A stretch of 64,000 nt of DNA from Diplosphaera chodatii (lineage: Eukaryota; Chlorophyta; Trebouxiophyceae; Prasiolales; Stichococcaceae). This document shows, one piece after another, positions 13,285 to 24,194 of this stretch. A program made the translations under genes and the position numbers. Within the stretch, counting starts at the first letter, position 1; each line of letters opens with the position of its first letter. Where the stretch lies: positions 1,054,001-1,118,000 of the forward strand of contig JAALGY010000042.1 of NCBI GenBank assembly GCA_032358165.1, written 5' to 3'. Below the pieces are notes generated by a model. That model did no database searches. It saw only the letters and a program-made list of their open reading frames with translations, and was not told the origin of the DNA.

Positions 13285-16200
13285 TCAAGCCTGCACCAGG
13301 TGGTTGGTGCCCGCCACCACCTTCCAGGACTCGCCCTGGATCTGCAGAGCCACAGCGGACAGATTTCGTCAGGGAAGCTCAAGCAGTAGCTGTAATACTG
13401 CTCTCTCCACACCATGCGCAGGGTTCACCACTGTACTAAATGAAATCCACCGCGGCAACTCTGGCACACGGCTGCCACGAAATACGGATACACAAGTCAG
13501 CCGGCGCAGCTGGAGACGCACCATGGTGTTGTACTGGCCCGGGCGCAGGATGTCCGGGGCGTAGTACCTGCGTCCAAGCAGCACAGCGAGTCTCATAAAA
13601 GGCGCCTGCCCTCAAAGCAGCGGCCCTGCCGGATGCTGTTCAACAAAGCTGAGGGCCCCGAGCACTTTGCAATTTCCATGGGGTGGAAAGGCATGCCGGC
13701 TGAGGCCACAGACCAGAGGACCACACAGCAGGGCTTGCGGAAACACTTGCCAGGTGGTGGTGGTCTGCTTCCTGCGGACATCGACCACAGCGAAACCCTT
13801 CCAGCCCGACTCCTGGTACCTGTGTTGCCGCAGTGCAGCCTATAGGTCAGCACCGACTCGGCCCAAAGCACTGCCACGCCAGAGTCGATGATGACACGCG
13901 CAGCTTTCCCAGCCAGGCATCATGTCAAGCAGCATTGCACGCAGGCTGCAAAGACGTCATCCGAGGCTTGCTGCGGCTTGATTTCAGACAAGCAGCAGGG
14001 GCAGCAGGATATGAGGTGAATGTTGGCACCCGCGGCACATGCAGCCGCAGGGCGGTACGTGCGCACTCACTTCACATGGGGGTTGGCGTTCTTGATGCGG
14101 GTCTCTGTGGCGTCCACGGTGGTGCGGTTGGAGTTCAGGCCGCTGATGGCGGCGCTGCAGCACACCCACACAACGCCAAGATGTCAGTGCACGGCCATAC
14201 GTGTCGCTGCTGGCACCCATCAGCAGGGCGATCGTTAGCTGCACCCTCAAGACAGCATCCGCAAGGAGCCTCCTCCTGTATGCGCTATGCGTGAGCAGGC
14301 TGGAGTTGCAGTTGGCAGCTCTCTGCCAAGCCGGCATAGGCACAGGGGAGTGCCTGCAGCTGTGTGGAAGGGGCATCAGCGCAGCCCTCACTTGTAGCCG
14401 GAGGTGATGGCGGAGCTGACGAACTCGACGGCCAGGGAGCCGGCGCCGGTCACGTTGTTGCTGCGATGCGGCAGATCACGCGGTCAGTTCGGTTGTTAAC
14501 AGGGGACGTTTGATGTCAGGGTGTGACACACCCAGCTGGAGCGTGTATCAGCATGCTGTAGGTGCTGGCCGGTTTATACAGGCTGCCTATTGTCCAACAG
14601 CAGCTTCTGATAGTATCTCACAGCGCTCACTAGGAGAAGTTGGCCTCGTTGGGGCAGGGGAAGCGGGGGACGTCGTTGGCCCACTGCATATGGATGATGT
14701 ACATGTGAATCAGATTATAGCCCTCTCTGCAGCATTCTGGATAACCAGCGCTGCTTCACTATGGGCCACGAGTGGTAGGGCTGCTGCTGAGCACAGACCG
14801 GGGCACTGCTGTGCCAGGGACTCACGTGCGTGTGGATGTCGCCGGTCAGCACGATGGTGTTGTCGATCTTGTTGTTCTCCAGGTGGGCCAGGACGTCGCT
14901 GCGGCTCTGGCGGTAGCCTGCAGCATGATGGGGGCCGGGTTCAGAGTTGGAGACGAGCACCCATGCATCCTGGAGTACACTGCGAACGCTGCAGGTGCCA
15001 TTCGACGGGTGTCCAGACATACATGGATCAAGTGCAGCATTGAGGAGGAGCTTGGGGCGTCTCACCGTCCCACTGGTCAGACGACGGCGAGTCGCAGCTG
15101 CAGGGGAGGAGAGCGTGGTGTCAGATAGTGCCGCATCAGGCGGTCAGTAGCAGGGTAGCTCAAGATGCAGGGACACGCGTGGCACACATCATGGCGACTT
15201 GCACGGCGGCGCCGACTCACCGGTGGGCGAACAGCACCTGCAGCAGCAGCAGCGGGCGGTCACGCACGGTTGCTGGTTGACCATGTATGCTCACACCCTG
15301 GTTGCTTGCTTGCATCACATGTTCGAGCCCTCATGCTGCAGGACAGGGAGAGCATGCACAGCTGCGGAGTGTCGCGGACCTGCTGGCCCAGGATCTTCCA
15401 GGTCTGCTTGCCCTGCAGCAGCCATGTACTACGACATCAGTGCAGTGAATGTCTGGACCCAAGCGCAGCCCACATCGGATGTGGCTCTGCTGCCGTTGCA
15501 GTGCACATCGTGCGACAGCGGTCATGTGGGCCTCTCAGTGCATCCACCCGCTCTACACCTCCAGTGCCAGATCGATCACCACAGCATCGTCTGGCAGAGT
15601 TCCTCAGAGCGTGCATTACGTTCAGAGGCTTGCAGGTCTTGAGCCCACCTCCGCAGCCGACAGCTGGTCCTTCAGGTACTGGGTCTGGGCCGGGCCCAGG
15701 ATGGTGCGGTTGGGGTTCTGCATCAAGTGGATATCGGTTCAGTTCCAGCCCATCAGACGAAGCAGCAGGCTGTGCAGCTGCATGCGTGTGCACCATGCGG
15801 CAAGCAGTGCACTTGGGTTCACTGCAATGGCAGCGGAAGGACAGATGCCGCAGCCAGGAGCATAGCAGGCCTGGCAGCAAAACGCACGAAAGCATCGGTG
15901 GCGTTCTGCAGGTCACGGCCTGCAGGTCACACAGACATGGATTTCAGGAGCAGCAGCACCAACGACGACACTGGTGGCAGCTGCACGCCTCATCGCAGCT
16001 GTGCAGCAGCGCCAATTGTGCTGATCACGAGCCAGGCAAGCAGCAGCAAGTTTTACGCTACCCGCACAACTCACCAATCACGCGGGTGTCCAGCATGATG
16101 AGCTTGATCAGCTTGCCGATCTCGAAGTTACGGTAGATCTGCAGCAACACATCGCAGGTGTTTGGAGGGTTTTCAACACAGGACCGTATCGGCTGCAGAT

Positions 16201-19200
16201 CAAACAGGCAAAGCCCATCCCAACTGTCGTTCTCGCAGCACGCCGCACCTGCTGCTTGTTGTCGGCGTTGGCCTGGCGGATGGGCATCATCTCGTAGTAC
16301 ACTGCAGGGCGGCGACGCGCGGCTTAGCAGAACCTTCGAAAGCTGGCGGGCGCACTGACGAGATACATATGCAGGCAGATGGGAAGATGATGATTGCAGG
16401 CGGGACAGCAGGCCGGGCGGGAGGTGCGACCCACCCTGCAGCGCGCGCAGGCGGCGCTCGTTCCAGTCGCCCTCGGTCGCCGGCTGGTGGTTCTGGGCGC
16501 CGCCCTTCCAGGCATCGCTGCGGTTCACAGGTCCAGAATCGAGGGAATAGATGAAGAACAGCAAGGGTGCATGCCTTCGGTCGAGGCTCATGGGATGGCG
16601 ACAGCAAACACCCGGGTTACACGCCAGGGTGCCATTATGTGGTTTTGTTGAGCATGTGATGAAGGCCATCGGCCTTGCAGACCGAACAGGAGCAGGGCTG
16701 CAGTGTGGCAATGCAGGGCTAGGGTTCCTGCCGCCTCACTTGGTGTACTCGTGGTCATCCCACACCGGGACCAGCGGGGCGGAGGCGCGCATGGCCTTGG
16801 TGTCCACATCGGTGTCTGCACCGGCAGGGTTGCATGCGACAGCCATCAGACCGCTGCCGCCGCTTGCATGCGGGTGGGCGTTCAGTAGTGGCAGTGGTGC
16901 ACACAAGCGTGTGCACTCGTGAGGCAACCAGCAGCTTTGCAGGCGTGCAGGACATGCAGTGACAACGAGGCGGAAGCGCACTGTACTGGTTGTGGCGAGT
17001 CCTGCAGGCACAGCAAGAGCAGATTGTCAAACGAGCGGACAGGGAGGTCTTGCCACTGCGTTCTGGAGACATGCAGGGTAGATGCAGAACAGGCATCATG
17101 GCCAGAACACCGACAAAAATTGCAAAAGCTGCCGGTGCTGCAGACAACAAATTTGTGCCACTATGATGGTAGGGATGGCGACAAGACATACCGGTAGTCC
17201 AGCACGGTCAGCATCTCCTTCTTCGGCAGGTGGGTGCGCGTCTCGCGGATGTCGGCCGAGATAAGGGCGGAGCCGTTGGTCTCATACCTGGCGGCAGGGA
17301 GACCATTTGCGGGACTTCACCAAATGATGCCATCGAGCGCAGGAAGTGCAAAGCCTCGGGTGCTTGACGCTGATGCTCACGGCTGGCAAGCGTGCACAGC
17401 AGGCAAACGTGAGAGCTCCATGGCATGACGTAAAGCAGGTGCAAACAGAACAGCAAGCGGAGCCCTCGCTGCAGAGTCAGGAGCGCGCTCACTCGTAGAT
17501 GTAGCTGCAGCACAGGAGGACAGAGTGTCAGGGTGTGTGCCGTCAAGTACATGTGCTCCAGTTGACTGCGTGTCTGGCACGTGTGCACAACATCGGGCAC
17601 AAGGCAGGGCCGCGTCATGGTACACAATGCCAGCACAAGGTTGATTTGATGTCGAAATGCTCACTCTCCGGTGTGGACGTGCATGTCGACCTCGCCGCGG
17701 TCCGCCATGCGGGCGGCCTGGCTGCAGTGTTGGAAAGGGAAGGGTTCAGCATCGACCTGAGCATGGCGAGCTGACCCTTGCCACAGCAACAGTGCGCCTC
17801 CTCAGCAAGAAATAAACTGTGATGAAGCTCAAAAGCACTGTGATGACGCTCACAGCAGCTCACCCGTACGAGGTGAAGAAAGCCGTTGGCTGCACCAGAC
17901 ACAGGCGCACACGTCAGCCAGTTACTTCCATGGCACACTTGTGTGACAGCATCAGCCGGGTGCTACGGCTGCTGCAGCAGGCCCCTGCCGCCGTGCCGGT
18001 AGCACAGTACATCAATGTGCACGCCAGCGCACCAGGTTGGAGCAGCCGAAGAAGGCGATGCGCCACCGGGCGATGTCATCGGTGGCCTTGGGGATGGTGC
18101 GGGTGCGGCCAATGGTGGAGTACACCTGCCGACAAGCACACCACGGTGTCAGCCTGGACTTGGCCTATGCAGGTGTCCTCCCCTGGGATCCAGGACTGTG
18201 AACATTTGGCATTGGGTTACGGATGTGAAGACCTGCTATTGTAGCAAGCATGGATGATGTGGCTCGCACCGGGGTGGCCTTGTCGCTCTTGCGGTACCGG
18301 AACTGGTAGAAGTACTTGGTGTTGGGCTTGAGGCCGCGCGCCTCCACCTGCGGCGCGCAGGGTCGTGTGGCGCATGACTGCTGGGCCAGGCTGCAGAAGC
18401 GCTGCTGCCGCGCATCTCAGTCACGTTGCAAGCATGCAGTGCTGCCACAGCGCAGGGTGGCACCGACCTTCGCGGTGAAGTCAACGTTCTTGTCGGTGAT
18501 GGTGGTGCCGCGGGTCACGATCTTCTTGAACTGCTTGTCCGTGGCGACGGCGTAGTCCTGCGGCCAGGGTGTGCATCGTATCTCACGAGCTCAGATGGTG
18601 TGGCAATCACATGCAGCTGCACTGGCTACAGTGTCCTTGGGTCGTGTATGTGAAGTTGCCAGGCGCAGTTCACAGAATGCGCCGCCGCCATGCCGCCTGA
18701 CAGGGCCGGATGTGTTGCATGGCGGGAGTCAACTGCGAGCCTGATCCAGTGTATGGTTTCATGTTGAGACAGCGTACCAGGGTAGCGGGCTTGTTTTGGG
18801 CGGCCACCGTCACGCGTGTCCACAGGATGATGGACTTGGGGAACGGGTCACCAGACGCCACGCCCTGCACAAGCGATTGCGAGGGGTCAGTCTGGACGTC
18901 AGTATGCGCAACAGCAAGGGAGTTGAAAAGCGCTGCAGCTGGTGGTGTCGGTGACAGCATCCCATCCTCCTGTCAGTCAGTCTGTCAGACGCAGGGCCAA
19001 ACTGCATCAGTCACCATGCCCAACGCACGACCAGCACTTCGTGCTTCGGGGCCAAGCAACATCCGCAGCGTGGGTGCGCAACTTGATGCTACTGCAATAG
19101 CTGATGATGAACTTGGGGTTGACCAGCGCCTCAGATGGGTCTGATGTTAGATCTTGGGGTAGCACATCTCGTAGCACATTCGTACACAAGCACACAATCT

Positions 19201-19861
19201 GACGCAGGATCGCCGCCAATGAGGCTCTCAGACCAATCCATCAAGTACTAGAGGCGCTTCAGGCGGGCGTTGTGCTCAAGACGGCAGACGGCGGGCTGCA
19301 CCTCAGGCAACAGCAGTCTCGTAAAGTAGCCATCTTTCGGAACAAAAGGCACCTGGACGAAGGTGGTCTCGGAGGCGCGGGTGGTCTTGGGCGCCCAGGC
19401 GCTCTTGGCGGGGTTCTTGGCCGCCAGCAGCGACCGGCGGCTCATCTGCTGCACCTCCAGCGGCTCTGCATGAATGCACGGCCAACCAAGCAAGTTATTC
19501 CCCCAGCACATCCCGTGCATCAGCGCAAGGGCTGGTCGGCACAGGAGCAATGTATCAACGGTGTTGGTGGAGCCTCTGCGCCAGAACTCTGCTAATTTGA
19601 GCTGCTAGCTGGCTCTGCACATCCGATAGCCAGCAGGGTGTACCATGCATGCAAACTCAGGGTATCGCTCACGACCCCACGCACAGGCATGCAGAGATGC
19701 AACAAAGTGGTGCAATATGTACCAGGGGTGGCCAGCTGCGGATGGTTGGCAAGAGGGCCCAGATAGGCCAGGTTGCCGGACGTCAGTGCCGCCGACGCGC
19801 CGGCGGCGGCGAGCAGGAGCACCGAGGCGCATGCGACGATCGTGAAGCTTGTGGGCGCCAT
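13285..19861 (-). CDS. PhoD-type alkaline phosphatase, secreted, copy 2
   Basis: Second PhoD-family phosphatase, on the same strand and with the same exon order as copy 1. It starts at 19861 with a signal peptide (MAPTSFTIVACASVLLLAAA). Motifs in order: GVASGDPFPKSIILWTRV, FKKIVTRGT, GLKPNTKYFYQFRYR, IGRTRTIP, IAFFGCSNL, TAFFTSYG, HTGDYIYE (across an intron), VPVWDDHEYTK, YYEMMPIRQANADNKQQ, KLIMLDTRVIG, RTILGPAQTQYLKDQL, VLFAHR, CDSPSSDQWDG, VLTGDIHTHVS, LAVEFVSSAITSGYK and GWKGFAVVDV. It ends GESWKVVAGTNHLVQA at 13285. Shared but longer introns explain the larger span. Exon borders are partly approximate. The pair most simply arose by tandem duplication; phosphate-starvation control is plausible for the family but not seen here. 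Confidence 0.9.
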
Positions 19862-21084
19862 GTTGCCAGTTCTGCACGCACGATGCCAACAGCAATAAGT
19901 CGCAGTCATTCACATGCAGGTGCAGGTACAGCCACAAACCGCTGCAGCGCCAGATCCCGGCTGTTCCGACCGCCACACTACAGATCTGCATGCATGCAAC
20001 CGGCAGTGCGCCTAGGTCCAGCGGCTACCGTCGTTCCGACGGCACAACGTAAGTATGAGATCGCCATGCATGCATGCAGCTGCATGCACAGGCACGCCAT
20101 GCTACCCTCAAACGCAGGATGCGTTGGTACCTACCCGGCAGTGCGAGCGGCTTGCCCGTGTTAGGCCCTTGGAAGTGAAGTTGTGGCTCGTCTGCAGCCG
20201 CGGTGATGTCCTTCAACGGCCGCATCTACGGCCCATGTGGCACCTTCATATGCCGCTTCGACCCCGGCATATTCTCTGTTGTAATCGTGTTACTCAGCCG
20301 TGCCAAATATTTGTCGTTGTTCTGCTGGCGCCCTGGCCCAAACGAGTGAGCGCTGATGCGGCAGATGCGCCGCACGAGTCCTATGATTCAAGGTGTCGTG
20401 GGAGGTCATCGTGGCCGCCCTAGCTGTGTGCGGGCACAGTCCTCACGCGGCACCGGCACACTCACGCCACGGTGTCCGTCAGACAGCATTTACGAATTAC
20501 AGATGGCCGGAAGGCACTCAAAGTGAAAGCAGATGCCAAGAATGTCCTGCTGCGGCGAATCTGGGCTACATCGCTGGGCATGAATATGTTCTGCCTTGTC
20601 CTGCCGACGTCCGCTGCCAAACGCTCAAGGTTTGCCGCACACCAGGCATTTTCGTTCACGAAGATGCCCCACAATTGTAGCAGCGCTGCAGCGGCAGCTG
20701 CACAGGCCGTTGGCACTGTCGTCAGCCCGCTGCAAGCCGCGCTGCATGCTCCGCAAACGCCTGCACTGCAGCGTATCACACGCTGCCGACCGTCTCGGCA
20801 TCCGGCAGCATGCTGTCATCCGCCACCTCGCCCAGCTCCTTCTTGAACCCTGCAGTGTGGATCACCAACTGAAGCTCCAGCGCTGTGCAGACGGGAAACT
20901 CGTGCAGGTGGAGTGTCAACTTCACCTCACTTTGCTTCACCAGCACCTTCCATGGTTCAAGCCGCACGGCATTTTGCAGCTGGGCTGCTACCGGACCTGC
21001 CTGGCGCATCTTGCGATGCTGTTGCCAGGGTCCCAGCAGCCAGAGATGTCGGGGGAACTTCACCACACAAAGCCAGGTATGGAT
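19862..21084. other. Intergenic, no supported gene
   Basis: About 1.2 kb lies between the start of PhoD copy 2 and the stop of the PGAP1-like gene. A minus-strand frame at 20776-21066 (residues such as KLTLHLHEFPVCTALELQL) looks mildly protein-like and could be a further 3' exon of the PGAP1-like gene, but I cannot support a splice junction. GCATGC-rich stretch at 20060-20100. Confidence 0.4.
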
Positions 21085-23178
21085 TTACAATGGAGAAGCA
21101 GCATCACCTGCGAGTTCATCTGCGTCCCGCCAGATCTCGTGCACCCAGCGGTCGATGACGTCCTCGGAGCCGTACCAGGAGCGACCAACCGTCGTGCCGA
21201 TTGGGCTGTGGAACACGCCGTCCAGCGTGAGCTGCTTCGCGCCTGTCTCACATCGGAAACAGATCAGCATTAGAACCAACCTGCTGCAAGCAGTACAGGG
21301 TGCAAGGGCGCACCAGACACGGCCGCACCCTGAGTACACTTGATGGACGCAATGCTGGCGACCTCAGTACAAGGGTGCAGCCATGGCAAGGACTGCGGTG
21401 GTATTGCAAGCAGGTGATGAGCACGCCAGCTGCACCTGTCAAGTGGGCGCACTCCACGGGCGTGATGCCGTCGCCCCACACGTCAGGCCGCCCACACACC
21501 TGCGTTGGACACAGAACATGCCTGTTGCCATGCTCATGGAGGCGGAGGCATGCCATAGAGCGCAGAGTGCCCGCACTGCACCAGTGCTCATGCATACATG
21601 AGTGACATCATGGTTCTGCCCATGCCGAGCTTTCATCATTCAACACCACCTCCTGCAAGCAGCACAAGGCGTCATGCCGCTGCAGCTCACCTGTGCATAC
21701 CCGGCGCCTACCACCTTCTGCCCCAGGGTGGCCCCCTTTTCCCGCAGCCCAGCGCCCTTCAAAAACTTGCCCGCCACCGTTACGTATGCAATCTGCAAGG
21801 CGCCCAGGCTGGCGTGTCAGGCCTTGGTGTCTTTGGCCACGGTTGGTACCTTGCTGCTTGGCCGCCTGCTGGCATAGGCGCCACGCAACCCACTACCCGA
21901 CCTGCTCACTACCCATTCCAGCAGAGGGTAGGCAGCGGATGATATGGATCAGAATATCTGACATGCTGTTTGAGATCTGGTGGCGGCCACCCTGGTAGAT
22001 AGGCATGCCAGAGCGTGCTGCGTCGCCGTGCAGCACGATGCCAGACAGAGTTGTGCTGCAGATTTGTCAAAGCAGGCGCCCCAGCAGGGCCCCCCCACCT
22101 GCTCGTGGAAGTTGCCGGGGGAGGTGGCGGCGACGTGCGACAGGATGCCGCGCGTCTGGTCCGCCAACCCCGGGCGGCGGCGGGCTGTGCGGGCTGCCCA
22201 GCGTCACCAGCCGGTCCACGCGGCCCAGGCCCTCCTGTGATAGGTGCAGAAGCGAAGCGTCAAGGCATGTTCATGCCGCTGAGGCCCTCCCTAGAGGCAG
22301 CCAGGTACCAGCCTCGAACCTGCCGCATCAGTGGAACCTGGCTGATGAACGAAGGCCCTCACCACCACATGGCATCTGCAGTGCTGATGCCACCGCCACA
22401 GCCAGCAGCTGCAGGGCTGCAGCCATGGTGTTGCCCCCACCTCGAGCAGGAACACGCGCGACAGCCAGCCGCCCGCGCTGTGCGCCAGCAGCGTCACTGG
22501 CGCGCCGTCCGCCGACTGCTCCTCGACCACCTGCAGCGCCGCCGTGATCCTGTCCATGTACCTACGGAATGCGTGGTGCTGCTCTGTTACATCGGCCTTC
22601 AGAATGGTTGTGTGGGGGGACCTTAATCAACACGCCAGCATCGCGATGGCAGGGCGTGGCTAGTCCTGCACACCCAGGCATGCCCAGGGCATTCACTGAC
22701 GCTGATTTGTCACGCCAGCACACCAGTTCACGGTGGGCCGCGGCTGCAGAGTGCCGCGCCAGTAGCTGACGTCGGTCAGCCCCGCGGCGTTGCGCAGCCA
22801 GTCGGGGCGCGACACGCGCGCCACCTCCACCGCAAGTCCCCGCCCCTGCATGCACCGCACCCTGGCGCCTCGCAGGCGGCATGACATGCACCTTGAAAAC
22901 AACAACACGCAACTATATGTGTCGCTTTGGTACATAATCATCAAGCTGAGTAGCACCTCAAGGTCGGCTGCGATGGCTGCATAGTCCGCTGCGCTGTTGC
23001 CCAAGCCAGGGAGAATGACGACGCCGCGCTGAGGCTGTTGCGGTGCGCTGGGGCTCTGGGCGCCATTGCTCACCGCAGCGGCTGTTTCCGTCAGCTGCAG
23101 TCTGCGCATCTGGGACCGTCTTGAGGAGTGTGCTGTGAGCGTGCCTGTGTGCACGGGAGGTGCATCAGTGGCACGCAT
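21085..23178 (-). CDS. PGAP1-like alpha/beta hydrolase, frameshifted in this sequence
   Basis: Plant/algal PGAP1-like lipase-type hydrolase acting on ester bonds; substrate unknown. About seven exons: 23178-22957 (GVVILPGLGNSAADY), about 22848-22720, 22565-22445 (nucleophile elbow LLAHSAGGW with the catalytic Ser), 22231-22104, 21788-21691 (VAGKFLKGAG), about 21500-21440 (VCGRPDVWGDG) and 21262-21085 (DGVFHSPIG, WYGSEDVIDRWVHEIW). In exon 4 the reading frame changes by one base near 22165, between VDRLVTLGSPHSPPP and ADQTRGILSHVA. Both flanking introns are phase 0 for their respective frames, so the break is inside the exon. It is either an assembly error or a real inactivating mutation. An in-frame ATG at 23223 is the alternative start. 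C-terminal end uncertain. Confidence 0.8.
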
Positions 23179-23601
23179 GTTGTGGCGACAGAGTGCCTCT
23201 CTGTACAGGAACAAGAGCAGCAATGTGGTAGGTGAACCAAGTCATATGCTGCTTGCAACCTACCTCTACTGTGCGGCAGGCCGCTTTGCTGTACGTGCAG
23301 GTCACATCTGTGCGGATGATGATGATGCATCGCGTGCATCATGCAAGGAAACTTTAGATCAGCACAAGCTGGTCCGTGCCTTGCTGGTCTGATACGTGGC
23401 TGCAAGCAACTCAAAACAACCAAGCTTATGCTGCATGCGAACGCCTGGGAATTGCACTCTGCACAGGCATTGAGCGCCGTGAGCTGCAGAGGAGAAAACA
23501 GCGGCAGCAGGAAGCATCAGAACAGCTTGGCAGTGGCTTGCGGTGCAAGTGGTCTACATGTGCACATCTTGCAAAGAGGAAGCACACTCAATGATCGCTG
23601 C
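23179..23601. other. Intergenic between divergent genes
   Basis: Shared 5' region of the PGAP1-like gene (-) and the small ORF (+). It contains a GATGATGATGATG run followed by an 8-bp inverted repeat (ATGATGCA/TGCATCAT) near 23325-23345. No gene is supported. Confidence 0.4.
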
Positions 23602-24183
23602 ATGAGCTTGGGACGCGGCGGCCTCGGCGCAGCGATGCTGCAGGCCCTGAGGGCGCACCTGAGGCCGCCCTGTACCTGCACCGGGCCAGCCTCCCCAGCC
23701 TGCACGCTGCTGCTGCGCCACGCGCCGCTGCAGCTGCCGTCGCCCGTGCAGCAGGGGCGCGCGATGCGCACCCTGGCGCCCTGGCGCCCTGCAGCCGCCC
23801 TGGGGTGCGGCGCGGCGCTCCGCCATGCATGGCCGCCCGGCGCAGCGGCGCCGCAGCTCGACGGACTGCCACTGAGACCGCCGCTGGGCCAGCTGCGGGC
23901 CAAGGGCACGCAGAACGCCAAGAAGAAGAAGAAGCTGTACGCGCGGGCCAAGCGGGACGCGTACCGGGCGGAGGCGGCCGCCATCGCGGCGGCGGAGGTG
24001 CAGGACCGGCAGCTGGCGCTGCTGTCCAGGGTCCCGCCCCGCGCCCTGGCCGCCATGCAGCACCAGCGCGCGTTCAGCGCGGCGCAGCGGCGGCCACCGC
24101 GGCCGGACCAGCGGCTGCGGGCGGCGCCGGTGGCGGCGCCGGAGACAGATGCCCAGCCGGCAGCCGACACAGAGTCCCGGTAG
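23602..24183 (+). CDS. Hypothetical lysine- and alanine-rich protein, possible organelle-targeted
   Basis: Intronless ORF of 193 residues, not recognised. The N-terminal ~75 residues are rich in Ala, Arg, Ser, Pro and Leu with almost no acidic residues, consistent with a mitochondrial or plastid targeting peptide. The middle holds a basic patch (RAKGTQNAKKKKKLYARAK) followed by an Ala-rich helix (EAAAIAAAEVQDRQLALL) and a Pro/Arg-rich tail. The open frame extends upstream to 23341; I chose ATG 23602 because upstream residues look non-coding. It ends only 11 nt before the start codon of the aspartyl-tRNA synthetase on the same strand. It may be one half of a bicistronic unit, an upstream part of the same transcript, or a chance ORF in GC-rich DNA. 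Confidence 0.5.
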   Translation: MSLGRGGLGAAMLQALRAHLRPPCTCTGPASPACTLLLRHAPLQLPSPVQQGRAMRTLAPWRPAAALGCGAALRHAWPPGAAAPQLDGLPLRPPLGQLRAKGTQNAKKKKKLYARAKRDAYRAEAAAIAAAEVQDRQLALLSRVPPRALAAMQHQRAFSAAQRRPPRPDQRLRAAPVAAPETDAQPAADTESR

Positions 24184-24194
24184 ATCTTGCTCTC

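Noticed and set aside
15165..16136. 323-codon open frame on the plus strand
   Set aside because: Antisense to PhoD copy 2, whose exons with catalytic motifs run through the same stretch.
20776..21066. Possible minus-strand exon or small gene
   Set aside because: Residues look mildly protein-like, but no splice link or family could be supported.
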